Source: Phaeoceros laevis
Lineage: Eukaryota; Anthocerotophyta; Anthocerotopsida; Notothyladales
Assembly: GCA_049999765.1 (NCBI GenBank)
Contig: JBNGIQ010008823.1
Span: 62,986-113,262, forward strand
Direction of reading: 5' to 3'
DNA length: 50,277 nucleotides
Shown here: in pieces, positions 21,929-34,115 of the stretch
Layout of the letters: each line of letters starts with the position of its first letter
Position numbering within the stretch: the first letter of the stretch is position 1
Notes under the pieces: generated by a model
The model's input: only the letters and a program-made list of their open reading frames with translations
The model's database searches: none
Told to the model about the DNA's origin: nothing
Position numbers and translations under genes: made by a program

Positions 21929-22808
21929 TTATTTCACCCACCTGAAGTACAGAAAGATGGCTCCTAAAGTCAGCACGATGACCCCTGTCCTCGATAGGAG
22001 GAGCTCATTACAGGTGGGAGGCCCACTTAAATATTCCCAAGCCTGATGAACTTGGACCACAGTCCCAGCCAAGTCACCTTCATTGTGGATAACAATGTCA
22101 GCGTGTTGAGCCTTCCAGTCAAGGGGAAGCTGAGCATCTACCTTGGAATGTGCCTGCTCCCTAGAACAACCATCCCTGCCCATCAGCCTGGCTTCTTGTG
22201 TTGCACTATCCACCCAGACAACAATCACTGGCTTTGTCAGCTTATTTATTCCAGCTTCAAACAACAAGGGAGCATCCAGAACAACAACTGAGGTTCCCGC
22301 AATCCAGTGCTTCAAAATCTGCAATAAGATTCCCAGGGCAATCGACGGCTTCATAGCCCTGTGGAATAATCACAGTCAGGAAGGGCTCAAACATGCTTCA
22401 AGCAAAGATGACAGGTCAGTCGAACAATAAAATACGAGATATGGAACTTTGACTGACTTGTTGAGCAGCTTGCGCTGCGCAGGGTCATTGAATATAATTT
22501 CCCCCAGCCGAGCTCGATCCACCTCCCCATTCGGTTGAAGGATTCCTTCTCCAAAGGTTGCAACCACTCTCCTCCAACCCCACGTTCCCTTCCTCAATGC
22601 TTCCTGAAAGGACCCCAGGAACATCAGCCAGCAAGCGGGACCTGAGAACATATTTCTGGCAATAAATTTGCCTTGCAAAGCACAAAGTTGAGATGATCAC
22701 ATGAGCAATTTTGTCGGCATCGATGATAGGAATACCCAAGGACTGGAATTCTGCAGAGACTGTGCTCTTGCCGGATGCAATACCTCCTGTCAGCCCTACG
22801 AGCCGCAT
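21929..22808 (-). CDS. COAE: Dephospho-CoA kinase
   Basis: Last step of coenzyme A synthesis: ATP-dependent phosphorylation of dephospho-CoA at the ribose 3'-OH. Three exons on the minus strand: 22701-22808, 22458-22603, 21929-22358, totalling 227 residues with phases closing exactly. The P-loop GGIASGKS is at residues 8-15, followed by [20 protein letters not shown] and [13 protein letters not shown] are typical of the family, as is the lid region [20 protein letters not shown]. The C-terminus ends with a hydrophobic segment ([15 protein letters not shown]), similar to Arabidopsis COAE, which may anchor it to a membrane. It is divergent from the guanosine deaminase gene, with 435 bases between starts. 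Confidence 0.94.
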
Positions 22809-23243
22809 CTCGCACCAGGTGGGATGTGCAGGAGGATTGGAGACGAATGGTTGTTTAGCAACTCAGACATCTCTTTCAATGCCCTTGCCAGTCGCGCTAC
22901 GCCAATCCCCACGAGGCTTCCTCATCGTTGACGAATTTTTGTGAACAATTCAGATCCAGTAACGAGACAGGAGGGCCGCAAGCAGCTGCAATTTGCGTAT
23001 CTGCCCAGTGCTGGAGCACTGAACAAGCATGAGGCATGAGGCCCCCTAAAGGACTTTCAGACTTTCAGGTTGTTACGAGAGTTTAGGTTAAACCATTTGT
23101 CGATGACGAAGTAGCTTCTAGCGGGCGGCATGGAGCAACGGATTCTGGAAGCTCCGGGGTCTCAAGGAAGGCAGGCAGTGCGAAGAGCTCCATTCCAACC
23201 TTTCACTGGCTCCTAGTTGAAGTCTGAAGTGGTTGTCGAGATC
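22809..23243. promoter_or_regulatory. Shared promoter region, COAE / guanosine deaminase
   Basis: The 435 bases between two divergent start codons must contain both promoters and 5' UTRs. I see no clear TATA box on either strand. Confidence 0.4.
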
Positions 23244-24489
<1,246 letters not shown>

Positions 24490-27400
24490 CAGGTGGAGGA
24501 TGAGGTGTTGTCTCTTCTGCTCGCGAGGCACTCTAGCCGCAAAGTCTGGTAACCTATCAGGAGGGAGGTAGGACAAGGGACTTCATCTATTGACCTTCAT
24601 GTGTTTGTGTTTCCTGAAGCTTTTCAAGTGTTGAGACAGACACTCAAAGTATGACCATCAAAGTTTTCAAATTTGAATGCTGATGGATCATGAGTCCTTT
24701 GGAGCGAAGGGATACAATTTCCTCTAACAAGTGTGATATCATAGGTGACAACAAACTTCTGGTTGTGTGATTGGTCAGCAGTCTAAACGAACTGCACACT
24801 GTTTGATTGCCCCATACCTGTTCCATCCGCGGAACGCATTGTTGCGAACATCGGTTGCTGCATCATTATCAGCAATATTGGGGATAGGAGTGAATAAGAC
24901 ATCGTGGAGCAAGGATGCATGTATTCACTATCAGGAAACTGCCTGGTCGATGGGGCTTCCCTTCTCGAATTCCTTTAGTCTAAGTCTGATTTATCAAATT
25001 TTGAGTTACAACTTACAGCCCTCAACATGTATCAAGCTTACAATTTGCCCAAATTTTGTGTCGTAAAAAAGAGGTATGCGCCACGTAACTCAGTAACGAA
25101 GCCCAGACCGTACGACTCAAGATGCCAGACAAACCAGAAAGGCCGTGTTAGCAGTTTGTGTGCATATCCAAGGAAGCCTTACTGGACCTGCAGACCAGCT
25201 TCACGCTCGGCCGTCTCCGAGTAGCTACGGTAGTGTTGACATCCTCACAAGGGGTTCCTTGTTTGTCACCAGCAGACTTTTGGTAGAACATCAAAGCTGC
25301 GTGGCTGCGTCCGGGGAAGTGATGGCACTTTCAAATCGGTACCATTGTCCTTTGGTCTAGGTGTTTATCGTTTTGTTGAAGGGTGACTACTGTCCTGCAA
25401 TGTTCAGAGCACAGCCAGCTCCCGAGAGGAAGGAGGCAACCTATGCTTGTTCAGTTTTTCTCAAATCACATGTCTGTCTACAGTGACCAGGCGTACTGAT
25501 CTGCAAGGAGGCTGTGGCTCTCCATGCCATTTTGCTCTTGATCCGCTATAGCAGGCCTAAATTATGCCTTCTCCCTGTATCAACGTTGACTAAGGACAAG
25601 GACAGTATGCATGGCCTCCTCGACCTAGCCGCAGGTATGCCCGACATGTGAGTCCTTTCTTGCCAAAACCTATCTAAAATCCTTTGGTAGCATGGAAGTC
25701 ATTGTTAACTACCACATGCTTCCGATCAAGAACGCGGAGCCAGCTGATAACGGAGATATTGCTGCCTTCGCAAAGTTGTATTTTCATCTCACTTGGAATT
25801 GGTCTTGTCATAGTTTTGCAGCGCTGTGGAAGGCAGGTCATTCTCACGGCTTGTAACAGCTGGTAGCTCTTTTTGCGTCCTTTAAGTCTCCAGCAGGTTG
25901 CCGCAATCTGATAAAACGGTAGAAATCCGCATCATGACTCAAAGATGTCCTATCCCCTAAGCCATTGTTGAGGCAGTGGTGTCAAGATTATCCCCTCACA
26001 TGCATCAAACAGCAGCTTGTGTATGGAGCTTAACTTCGAAAGGTATTTGAACAAGGTTTGAACTTGATCAGGGCTACTTCCCTCAGTTTTGAGGGGAAGT
26101 GCGGATCGGATCTCGTCAGACTACTAGCAGGACCTGACCACGAAACCATGTTGATCACAATCAGTCTTCTGGAGCTCTTGGCAGTTCCGAATTGATGGTG
26201 TTGAGTGTCTGATTGCCGTACTGGTGAATGAAATGGATGAAGTCTTGATGATATCTTGTATGAGAGCTATCTTTTTATCCGTGTAACAGATTTGAGCTAA
26301 CCATAAGCTAAAAGTCCTGCAAAAGGGCGTTTTCTGTACCTGGCATCCTTTGCTGGCGATATCTAGGACATAAGATGGTATTAAGCACCCGCAAAATACT
26401 ACAGAGGCGATCATACAATTGTCATGAGAATGATTCTTCGACAGGACCTAAAATTTCAATGCAATTCATGGGCTTGTGCAGAAATCTGTGTCGTGTCGAG
26501 GGCCTGGCATATCCTTTTTCTGCTCAGGCATCAGGTTGTCTCTCCCCAGAAGCATGTTGACATGACATGTCTAGGGAGCAGTATGTGTATCACTGGTTGC
26601 AAAGCGAAACTTTTATCTGCATCACTGGTTTGCTAACTTGAAGGGTAGCTACACCTGATGTCGTGGCTGCTTGTTGGAAGAAGAACCAGGTCCTGCTGTT
26701 CGGAGGATGCAGACAGAAGTGAGAAGAACGAATTTCCATCAAGGGGATTCCTGTTCCGTTATTTACCCGCTAGCCAGCCATGTGTTTGGCCTTTGCTGCA
26801 AAGTCAGCCTGTCAAGGCTTGCTTGCACTGATCTCCAGAACCTTTCTGACGGAGTGCGTCACTGCTTCTGTATGGCTGATAACATGGCTTGACTGTGAAA
26901 CAAAAACTGAAGTCAATTGCAGGAGGAGACATGGCTAGCTACGGCAGCCACGAGGCTGGCCTTTACGAGAGGAGGTGTGGGACCGTGTGAAGTGGGCCAG
27001 TTTACACAGCTCCTGACAGTCAAGATTGGTAGGCACATCTTCACTCCGATCCAGACCACCAGAGCTGCTCTAGAGGAGAAGAGCCCTGGCCATTGTGGCC
27101 CACCCAACTCACGCGCAAAACAGTAACAGGTCTGTCAACAATCTTTTTAAAAGCAATTGTTTCTGCTTAGTCCGCTGTATAGTAAAATGTAAGCAAAGAT
27201 GCCGAGTTGGAAGTGAGAAGTGTATTGCCGGTGTCTGAAGGGGTAAAAACAAGAGAGTGACCGCAGGAAAACCCCGTCTACAGTACTGTCAGCGTGGACT
27301 GCGGGCGAGAGAGGGGCCCAAGTTTCACTCCTTTCATATTCTTGGAAGCTGCTATTTTGGAACTGTAGCTACAGGTGCCAATTGCGGCTGCTAATAAGAC

Positions 27401-28538
27401 GAGACGATCCAGACCTTTTTACACTTCTAAGGCTCGGAGTGCGAGACTCGAGCTACAGTATGCGGCAAAAGCAGGGAGTACTTATTACAACTGAAAACTG
27501 TGTTTTCTACGTCAAGTGCTACTGGATTCCAGTTGTCTACAAACCAGAGTGCCAAACCTCCTCTGCCTGCTAGTCGCGCGGTAAGCACAAACATTGGTGA
27601 AGTTGAATCGCCACGTCGATTGGGGGAGAGAATTTCGCCTTCCAGGTCGTCAAGTTGAAGAATATGTGGCAGGCCGCCAAGATACGTACGATGAAACGGC
27701 GCTTACCAGAGGAATAGCTCTGGCACCAGATTTGCTGATGCTGTGTCCAGTGAGGGGCGTCGACGCAGGCAGCGGCAGACCTTTGTGGAAAATGAGACGT
27801 CCTGCTGCCTCCAGCAAGAGCTTCAGGGGGGAGCTCAGCGCTAGCGGCGGAGCCATCTCTCCGACGGCAGCGGCTGTTCTATCGGCAAATTTAGCAACTG
27901 TTGCTACTGTTTGGGTGTCGCTTCAAATAGAAGGCAGTAGGGGACTGGAGTCTTAAAGGGACACGGCGACAAAATGAGGCTGCCACCGACACCGCCCCAA
28001 CCAGACTCGGGCTACGTAGCTGCCTCTGGTGCTTTTTGGCTCCCTGGATTGCGTGTTGCGTGTTCTGTTCAACTAATAACTCTCTCACGCGCACGCGCTC
28101 TTGCAGACCGACCAAGAAGCGTGGCCTTGTGCGCAGGTAGCATGTCTTATTCATGTCATCCAGTCAGCTGATTGATTATGCATATGGGAATCTTGTGAAG
28201 GGGGTGCGGATGATTTTTCTATCGTAGGCCTTGCGCAGGCCGGCAGAATCAATCCTTGCAAAGGGCTGATAAGATAATGTAAAATACTGCAAATCGGGAG
28301 ACCTGGCGCCTGCAGCGACCAAGGGCGGAAGAGTAAAACGACTGAAGAAATTCACGGGCACAATAACAGGCAGTAGCTGGACACAGGGCGGAAGTAGGGC
28401 ATTTGTGAGGTCCTGCGGCGTCTCGGGATCATCCCAATTTACTGCTGCAGCCTGCGGTGCAAAAGCGGTGCACCCAAGGTTGCTTTGATCACGGGAAGGC
28501 AGACCTACATGCAAATACGTTCTACAGGTATTGAATAC
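24490..28538. other. Intergenic region, no supported gene
   Basis: Begins with the guanosine deaminase 3' UTR. ORFs are all under 125 codons, with no recognisable domain or splice chain. No tRNA, snRNA or microRNA hairpin was recognised here. Confidence 0.45.
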
Positions 28539-28660
28539 GTACAGACCCGGTACAGTAGTCTGTACACCATTTGCTGGCATGTACAAGGCTTCTAACTAAT
28601 TAGATGGACGTCCTGAGGCACGTGGAGTTAAGCAGGCGGTTCCCAGACCTGTACATGTAC
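28539..28660. promoter_or_regulatory. Cluster of six GTAC motifs (possible SBP/SPL sites)
   Basis: GTAC occurs at 28539, 28550, 28562, 28581, 28651 and 28657: six in 122 bases, where about one per 256 is expected by chance. GTAC is the core bound by SBP-box (SPL) factors. The last two sit in a perfect 16-base palindrome (28648-28663). More GTACs follow towards the MIR156 hairpins: 29029, 29225, 29274, 29301 (as CCGTACA), 29948, 30128 and 30133. A regulatory role is inferred. Confidence 0.35.
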
Positions 28661-30704
28661 AGGAGCTGCCGCTCCACGTTAAGCAAGGGCCTACCTCCAG
28701 GGGCTAGTCAGAGTTGTTGCTGTAACGGCACCTGCTGGCATGTTTCTGGGGGCTACGCTGTTGGTGGGCCTGTTCCAACAACAGTTCTTGCTGCCTGGAC
28801 TTGTCTCCAGGGCTGGTGCTCACTCGGTTGGCTGGTTCACAAATTTGCCAGCCACAAGTAAATTCAGGACGATTCTCTATGCTTGCAATCTGGAGTTGCC
28901 TGCAGGTTGCACTTGTGATGATTCGGAAGGGCAGGCTGAATTGCTTAATTACTGGGCTTGATCGGGCCGGGATGAAATTGAGGCTGGAAGGTTATAAGTT
29001 GAGTTGCACTCAAGATTGCATATGCTGCGTACAGACCAAGACCAGGAACAAGACCAGGAGGGCACAAGAGTGATTCAGAAATGCATATGATTCTCCTAGC
29101 TAGGCCTGCGCACTCATGATCTGATAAGAACATTTGCTGGGGAGATCCTGTGAAGCGTGCTCCCTGATTTCTGGAGGTTTGCAAACTCCCATGATGATTC
29201 TCGTTTGGTGAGCCTTGTCGCTGGGTACACCTGATCGATTGCTGGGACCAGATTGGCCCCTCCGGCTGTGGGTGTACACCACTATAATATATCTCCCACC
29301 GTACATGGTTGATCTTGTGTCCTTTACAGTCACCAGCAAGGATGAAGATAGTGCATGGTATTCGGTTGGGTATCGTAATCACAACAGGGGCTGATCCAGC
29401 AGGTCCCGGCGCTGCAAGCAGCAAGCTAGCTGGAATGTATCGATGGCCTGTAAAAATGTGAGGACATTCATCCATCTAGGTCAGCCGGCCCAGAGCGAGC
29501 CACACAGCCAGCCAACCCGCCACCAGCCTGCCTACCGGCCAGCCAGCCATGATTGGCATGCCTTTATGGAGACATTGGAACCCGGGCCTCAAGGGCCACA
29601 AGAAGACAGGCACCGGGAATCGGGACCCAGCCCAGCCCCTTTCATCGTCGGCTTATTTTAGCAGCGGTTTACTAACGGAGTAACATTCGGGGACGGCCCC
29701 GGACGAATAGCAGTGTTACCGCTGCGAGTTCTTCGGTCGACAGACTGCCTTTGCCCAGGATATTAAGCGCCCCTCCCTCTCCAATAAGACAGACAGTCCT
29801 GGTTATCTGTCTCCCCACGGCCGCTTTAACCACAAGCAAAGGACCCTTCCTGTCCACCCTTCCGTCCTCGCAGCTTCCTCTCTGCTCAAGCAGCAGCTCA
29901 GCAGAGCTGCTGGGTAGTATGCTGTTGTGTGTCGCACGGCGACGCGCGTACACTGCACCTGAGTTGCTGTCATCCATGTCTTGCAGCCTTCGGTTCAGTG
30001 CTCTCCAGGGACGCTATGCCAGGCTTGTTGTGCCTGGGGGCAACAGTGGCTGTTAGTGGCCCGGGAAGGATGTTGCTTCTTCCACTGGGGTCGCCGTAGG
30101 CTGCCGTGGTCCGGCGGCACCCCATGTGTACAGTACACGCCACACCGCTCTCTTCCCAAAAGCTCTCTGCATCCCGTAACTCTGTCTGCAGACAGGCCTG
30201 CTCCTGCTGCTCCGTGCCCCGTGAATCCTTTTGTCATGTCGCTGGACGTCCTCTCTGTCTCCACCTCTGCGCTAGCGCTGCTCGCTGCTGTCGCCGTCCA
30301 ATCATTCTGAATTGTCACAGTGCTGAATTCCCTCCGGCCCTGCCGCTTTACGGTCACTCACCTCTTCCGCCCCTCTGTCCTCGACAGGTGCTAGCTAAAT
30401 ACCAAGGCAACGTCCGCGCTGCTCCTGCTCCTGCTGCTACAGAACCCGCGCGCGGCATGCGCTTGCAACGACTTCAGCAGCTCTCTCTGATGGTCGGGCT
30501 CGATCCCGGGAGCACACACTTGCGATGCGATATCAATGGGAGCCCTTTGAATGGTCCAGGAGGAGTTGTTGTAGTTGGTTATGGAGGAGTTCGTGAAAAG
30601 GCTGTCAGTGTCCAACTTTCAAGAGTGTTTTTTTTTTTGTGCTGACTGTGAATGCTGCATATATGGCCGGTTCATGATGTGGGTTTCTACTGGGAAGCTT
30701 AAAA
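28661..30704. other. Upstream region of the MIR156 cluster
   Basis: No protein gene is supported; the longest open frame (30106-30645) has no domain and low-complexity composition. This is where the primary-miRNA promoter should lie. TATA-like sequences occur at about 29284 (TATAATATAT) and 30655 (CATATATG), but none can be chosen with confidence. Confidence 0.35.
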
Positions 30705-30800
30705 GATAGAGCCAGTGACAGAAGAGAGTGAGCACAGATTGCTTTGTGCAGACGGTGCATCCAGCAGTGCGTGCTCACTCCCTCCTGTCACTCTGTTCAG
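30705..30800 (+). ncRNA. MIR156: MIR156 precursor hairpin 1
   Basis: The 5' arm at 30716-30735 is exactly canonical miR156, TGACAGAAGAGAGTGAGCAC. The 3' arm at 30771-30790 pairs with it at 18 of 20 positions, with two A-C mismatches. The loop arm folds further: ATTGCT pairs with AGCAGT, then TGCA with TGCA around a GACGG loop. miR156 is among the most conserved plant microRNAs and represses SBP/SPL transcription factors that set developmental phase change. On the opposite strand the 5' arm would not be canonical, so the plus strand is chosen. Hairpin 2 starts 176 bases downstream in the same orientation, so both could come from one transcript. Confidence 0.9.
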
Positions 30801-30884
30801 TTCATTCTGCTGGGTGCAAGCAGCTGGCCATGGGGTGCACAGAACTGATTTTGGGAAGGCCACACCTGAATGCATTGAGGATGA

Positions 30885-30975
30885 GATGTAGTGACAGAAG
30901 AGAGTGAGCACATTTAGTTACATTCATCTTCCTATGCGTGTAAAGATGCGTGCCCACTCTCTTCCGTCTCTTCTC
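30885..30975 (+). ncRNA. MIR156: MIR156 precursor hairpin 2
   Basis: The 5' arm at 30892-30911 is again exactly canonical miR156. The 3' arm at 30950-30969 pairs at 17 of 20 positions: two A-C mismatches plus the terminal base. The loop contains a six-pair stem, CATCTT (30925-30930) with AAGATG (30943-30948). The same strand and close spacing to hairpin 1 indicate a dicistronic precursor, as in the tandem MIR156b/c of maize Corngrass1. The arm and loop sequences differ from hairpin 1, so the duplication is not recent. Confidence 0.88.
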
Positions 30976-33671
30976 CCAGTCTTTGAATCGTAGATATCTT
31001 GTTGTCTCAACTGCCTGAATCACCTGGTCCAGAGATCTTTGTCTAGTTTTGTGGTGCTCCGTATCACAACACTGAATGTCTCGCTCATTGTCCATGCTGC
31101 TACTCCCATGTGCAGGGTCGGGTACCGGTGTTTAAGAAAGTGGCACATGGTGAGAGACCAAGTATTCCCGGTGACTCCGATCTGGGTGTGGACTTCATCA
31201 AACAGTGTCTTCGCCTGAATTCTAAGCGTCCGACCGTTCCAGGCTCATGAAAGGCTTTTTTTCTGTAGGAGAAGACTTTTTTGGGGGAATGAGGGTTTGC
31301 AAACCAGATTTGAAAGTTGTTTAAGCTTGCTTGCAAGCTGACTTTAGAAGAATGAAATTGAATTTTAGCTTGAAAAATAGGCTAATTCGAATGTTGGACT
31401 ATTTTTTACGAATAAAGGAAAGTATGTTTAGCGATTCTCCTTGAGACTGGGTACTGTTTCACAACACCATAATCATGTATATAGTCTCTATATGTAAAGT
31501 CAAGTATATAATTAAGTATAGTTCTGTTAAGTAAAGTCTCTATTACATATAGGGAGCTTCTGCCATAGAATTCCAAATGGGAGAGAATCTTACAATACCA
31601 CCTTCAATAAGGATGAGGAAGAGCCTCCAAAAACATGAAGTGCACAAAAGCCCCAACTCACAAGAGGCAGCTCCAATTCTCGTCTTGATTTCCAGAGTGA
31701 GCCACTCACGGAATTTGTCCTCATCGCCATGTCCTTTGTCCTCATCGTCATGTCCTCATCGCCAGGGTGTCTCCTCTCAGGCCATCCAAGCATATCCATG
31801 CACAAGCCACGAGAAGATAAATATCCAATTACAAACTCAAGCACCAATGGCAATTTGATCAAAGCGAAAAGGCAAGGATGCCAATCTTGAATCTTTGATT
31901 GAGGGCGCAACAGTCTCACAAGTGGTGTTTGTGAGGATTTGTTTGGCCTTGTGCATTGGTCAATTCGTAGTCTGAGTCTGATACGACAGACCCATACTTT
32001 CTAAGTTTTGTTTACCAACTCAATCCCAGCTCTTGTTATACTGCAACTGTTTCTACATTCCATGCAATTCAGATTGAGCATCTTTGATAAAGAACAGCAA
32101 AAAACCCACCGAGCAAACGTCATCGAACATCCTATATTCTAATTACCTGCCTCGAGTCTTCAAAGGTTTCTAACAATCCACCCAATCTCTTCATGTGCAC
32201 ATAAATGGTTAACATCTAGTGGTACTATATTTCATGATAACAGAGGTCATTTACAAAAGCTAGAATACAAATTTCCTCCGAAACCAAAAAAGGGTCAAAA
32301 AGCTCCACACACCTTCCAAGATCTCAACACAAATGCTCCAAGACCTTTTCCTCAATGACATTATAAAAACTTACACTCTTGAGGAAATAGAGGTGAATCA
32401 AAGCTACTAAAATACGCACAAGCTTCCACATAAAACTTTTCTTCATAATGATTATGTTCAAAATAATAGTAGTAGTGGCCATGCTATGGTCACTCCATAT
32501 AGGGATTGAAGCATGGTTGACTCCATATAGGGATCGAGCACGCATTCGTATCGATACCACATTAATTAAAAGAGAGTGATAGGCTATCTATGCTAGGCAA
32601 AATATAACAAAAGCCGATTTCTATATAACTTAAAGTGGCAGGCTGTTACTAAAGGAGACAAGATGTACATAACACACTAGTATGTTATGATGAGAGGAGC
32701 TGATGCTAGTGCATGCATGCACTTGCTCCCAAGGGTCCGAACGTACTTCTCAAATTAAAGCTCAAACTTCAAAACTTGCTCATGATGCACAAGTGTGTGT
32801 GTGTGACTATTTGAGGAGGATGACACCATCCCATAGAGGGTCCACAAGTAGTGCACTAAACCTTGGTGTAAGAGGTTAGCAAGGTCTCCTTTGCACTAAA
32901 CCTTGGTGTACTAAGAGGTTAACAAGGTCTCCTTTGACAGAATTGTCTCTCGATTTCCAAGAGTAACAACCAGTATGTATCTTTCAGTAATAACTACTTC
33001 CCGAGCATGTAATAAGCTAAGAAGTGTGAATTGCAATAGCTGCCTGTACCTACTGTAGGCTGTAGACTTAGTCTGTAGCTAGTGCTGCCTATATTTGCTT
33101 GCAAGCACGCACCCGATAGCTATGAATCTTGACGCTTAGGATTCAACAACAGTAATGTGCAGACCTAGACTAACCTGTCGTCCCAGCTTAGAACTTTCCT
33201 CCATGCTATTTCCGTTCCCGACTTCGCACGTGCGGCGAGACAAGGTGAGTATATTCCTGTTTCAGGTGAACAGGCACCTGAACATTCAAGCTGTTTCAGG
33301 TGAACATCTCAAGCTTGGACCACAGACGTTTTCAAAAGTCCTGCCAATTGAAACAAGTATTTCTCGCTTCATCACCAATTTCTTGTCGAGTGCAGGGCTC
33401 TTGAAGGGCTTCCCAAGGATACAAAATTCCTCATTCTCAAAGCAAGAAAATTCCACCACGAATGTTTCTAGAAATTGCACCATCTTCAGGGAGCGCTGTT
33501 CAAAAGGAGCACCTGAAACAAGCAATGGTCAGAATTCTAGTGGACAGCCATCGACAGGAAAGCTTGCTTGCAAACAAAAACATCAGACCGTCATCTTGAA
33601 ACCGTTGCTTGCCACCATCGCAAGTACTCTGTCAGCGGTGTTCAAACCAGCCTCGAGGCTCGGAACCAGCC
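30976..33671. other. Intergenic region between MIR156 hairpins
   Basis: No supported protein gene. A tandem duplication of about 41-44 bases lies at 32852-32936 (two copies beginning GCACTAAACCTTGGTGTA). A 172-codon open frame from 33155 runs into the gap at 33672; it has no domain and could arise by chance in this much non-coding DNA. Confidence 0.4.
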
Positions 33672-33771
33672 NNNNNNNNNNNNNNNNNNNNNNNNNNNNN
33701 NNNNNNNNNNNNNNNNNNNNNNNNNNNNNNNNNNNNNNNNNNNNNNNNNNNNNNNNNNNNNNNNNNNNNNN
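33672..33771. other. Assembly gap (100 N)
   Basis: A run of 100 N characters, probably a fixed-size placeholder. It lies about 250 bases from the third MIR156 hairpin, so the local transcript structure is incomplete. Confidence 0.99.
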
Positions 33772-34021
33772 CCGCCTGTTCAGAATTGTCAAATTGGTGA
33801 ATCCACAGCTGCAATTCGAGAGAATTATAGTCTGTCCCTGGAGATAGCCCACCGATCGATGAATTGGAACCACACCTCTCAGCTCCGTCTTCAGGTTCGC
33901 CTCCAAGTTTCCAAAGGCGGCCCCTATCTGAAGGTGAAGGAAAGAATTGGAATCAACAAGACACAAAGAAGCCAGCCAGGCATGTGCAAACGAAACTTGA
34001 AGGAAAAAAACTGAAGGCACA

Positions 34022-34115
34022 AGGCTCTGACAGAAGAGAGTAAGCACGCATAGCGACATGCAACCTCGGTGCAAGGAGCTAAATGTGCTCACTCTCTTCT
34101 GTCACAACCTGAGCC
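34022..34115 (-). ncRNA. MIR156: MIR156 precursor hairpin 3, minus strand preferred
   Basis: The arms are 34027-34046 and 34085-34104. Read on the minus strand, the 5' arm (34104 to 34085) is exactly canonical miR156. It pairs with the 3' arm at all 20 positions, with one G-U wobble at position 15. Read on the plus strand, the 5' arm is a variant (A for G at position 15) and the wobble becomes an A-C mismatch. The minus strand therefore gives both the canonical miRNA and the better stem. GGCTC (34022-34026) and GAGCC (34111-34115) extend the stem past a bulge, and TGCA/TGCA closes the loop as in hairpin 1. The strand needs expression data. Confidence 0.75.

Noticed and set aside
30106-30645. 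179-codon open frame just upstream of MIR156 hairpin 1
   Set aside because: Cys/Ser/Pro-rich low-complexity translation without a domain; more likely part of the primary-miRNA transcript or spacer.
33155-33847. 230-codon plus-strand open frame across the 100-N gap
   Set aside because: Part of its length is N characters, and it has no recognisable domain. One such frame is expected by chance in this much non-coding DNA.
34027-34104. Plus-strand call for MIR156 hairpin 3
   Set aside because: It needs a variant miRNA and an A-C mismatch, whereas the minus strand gives the canonical sequence with only a G-U wobble.
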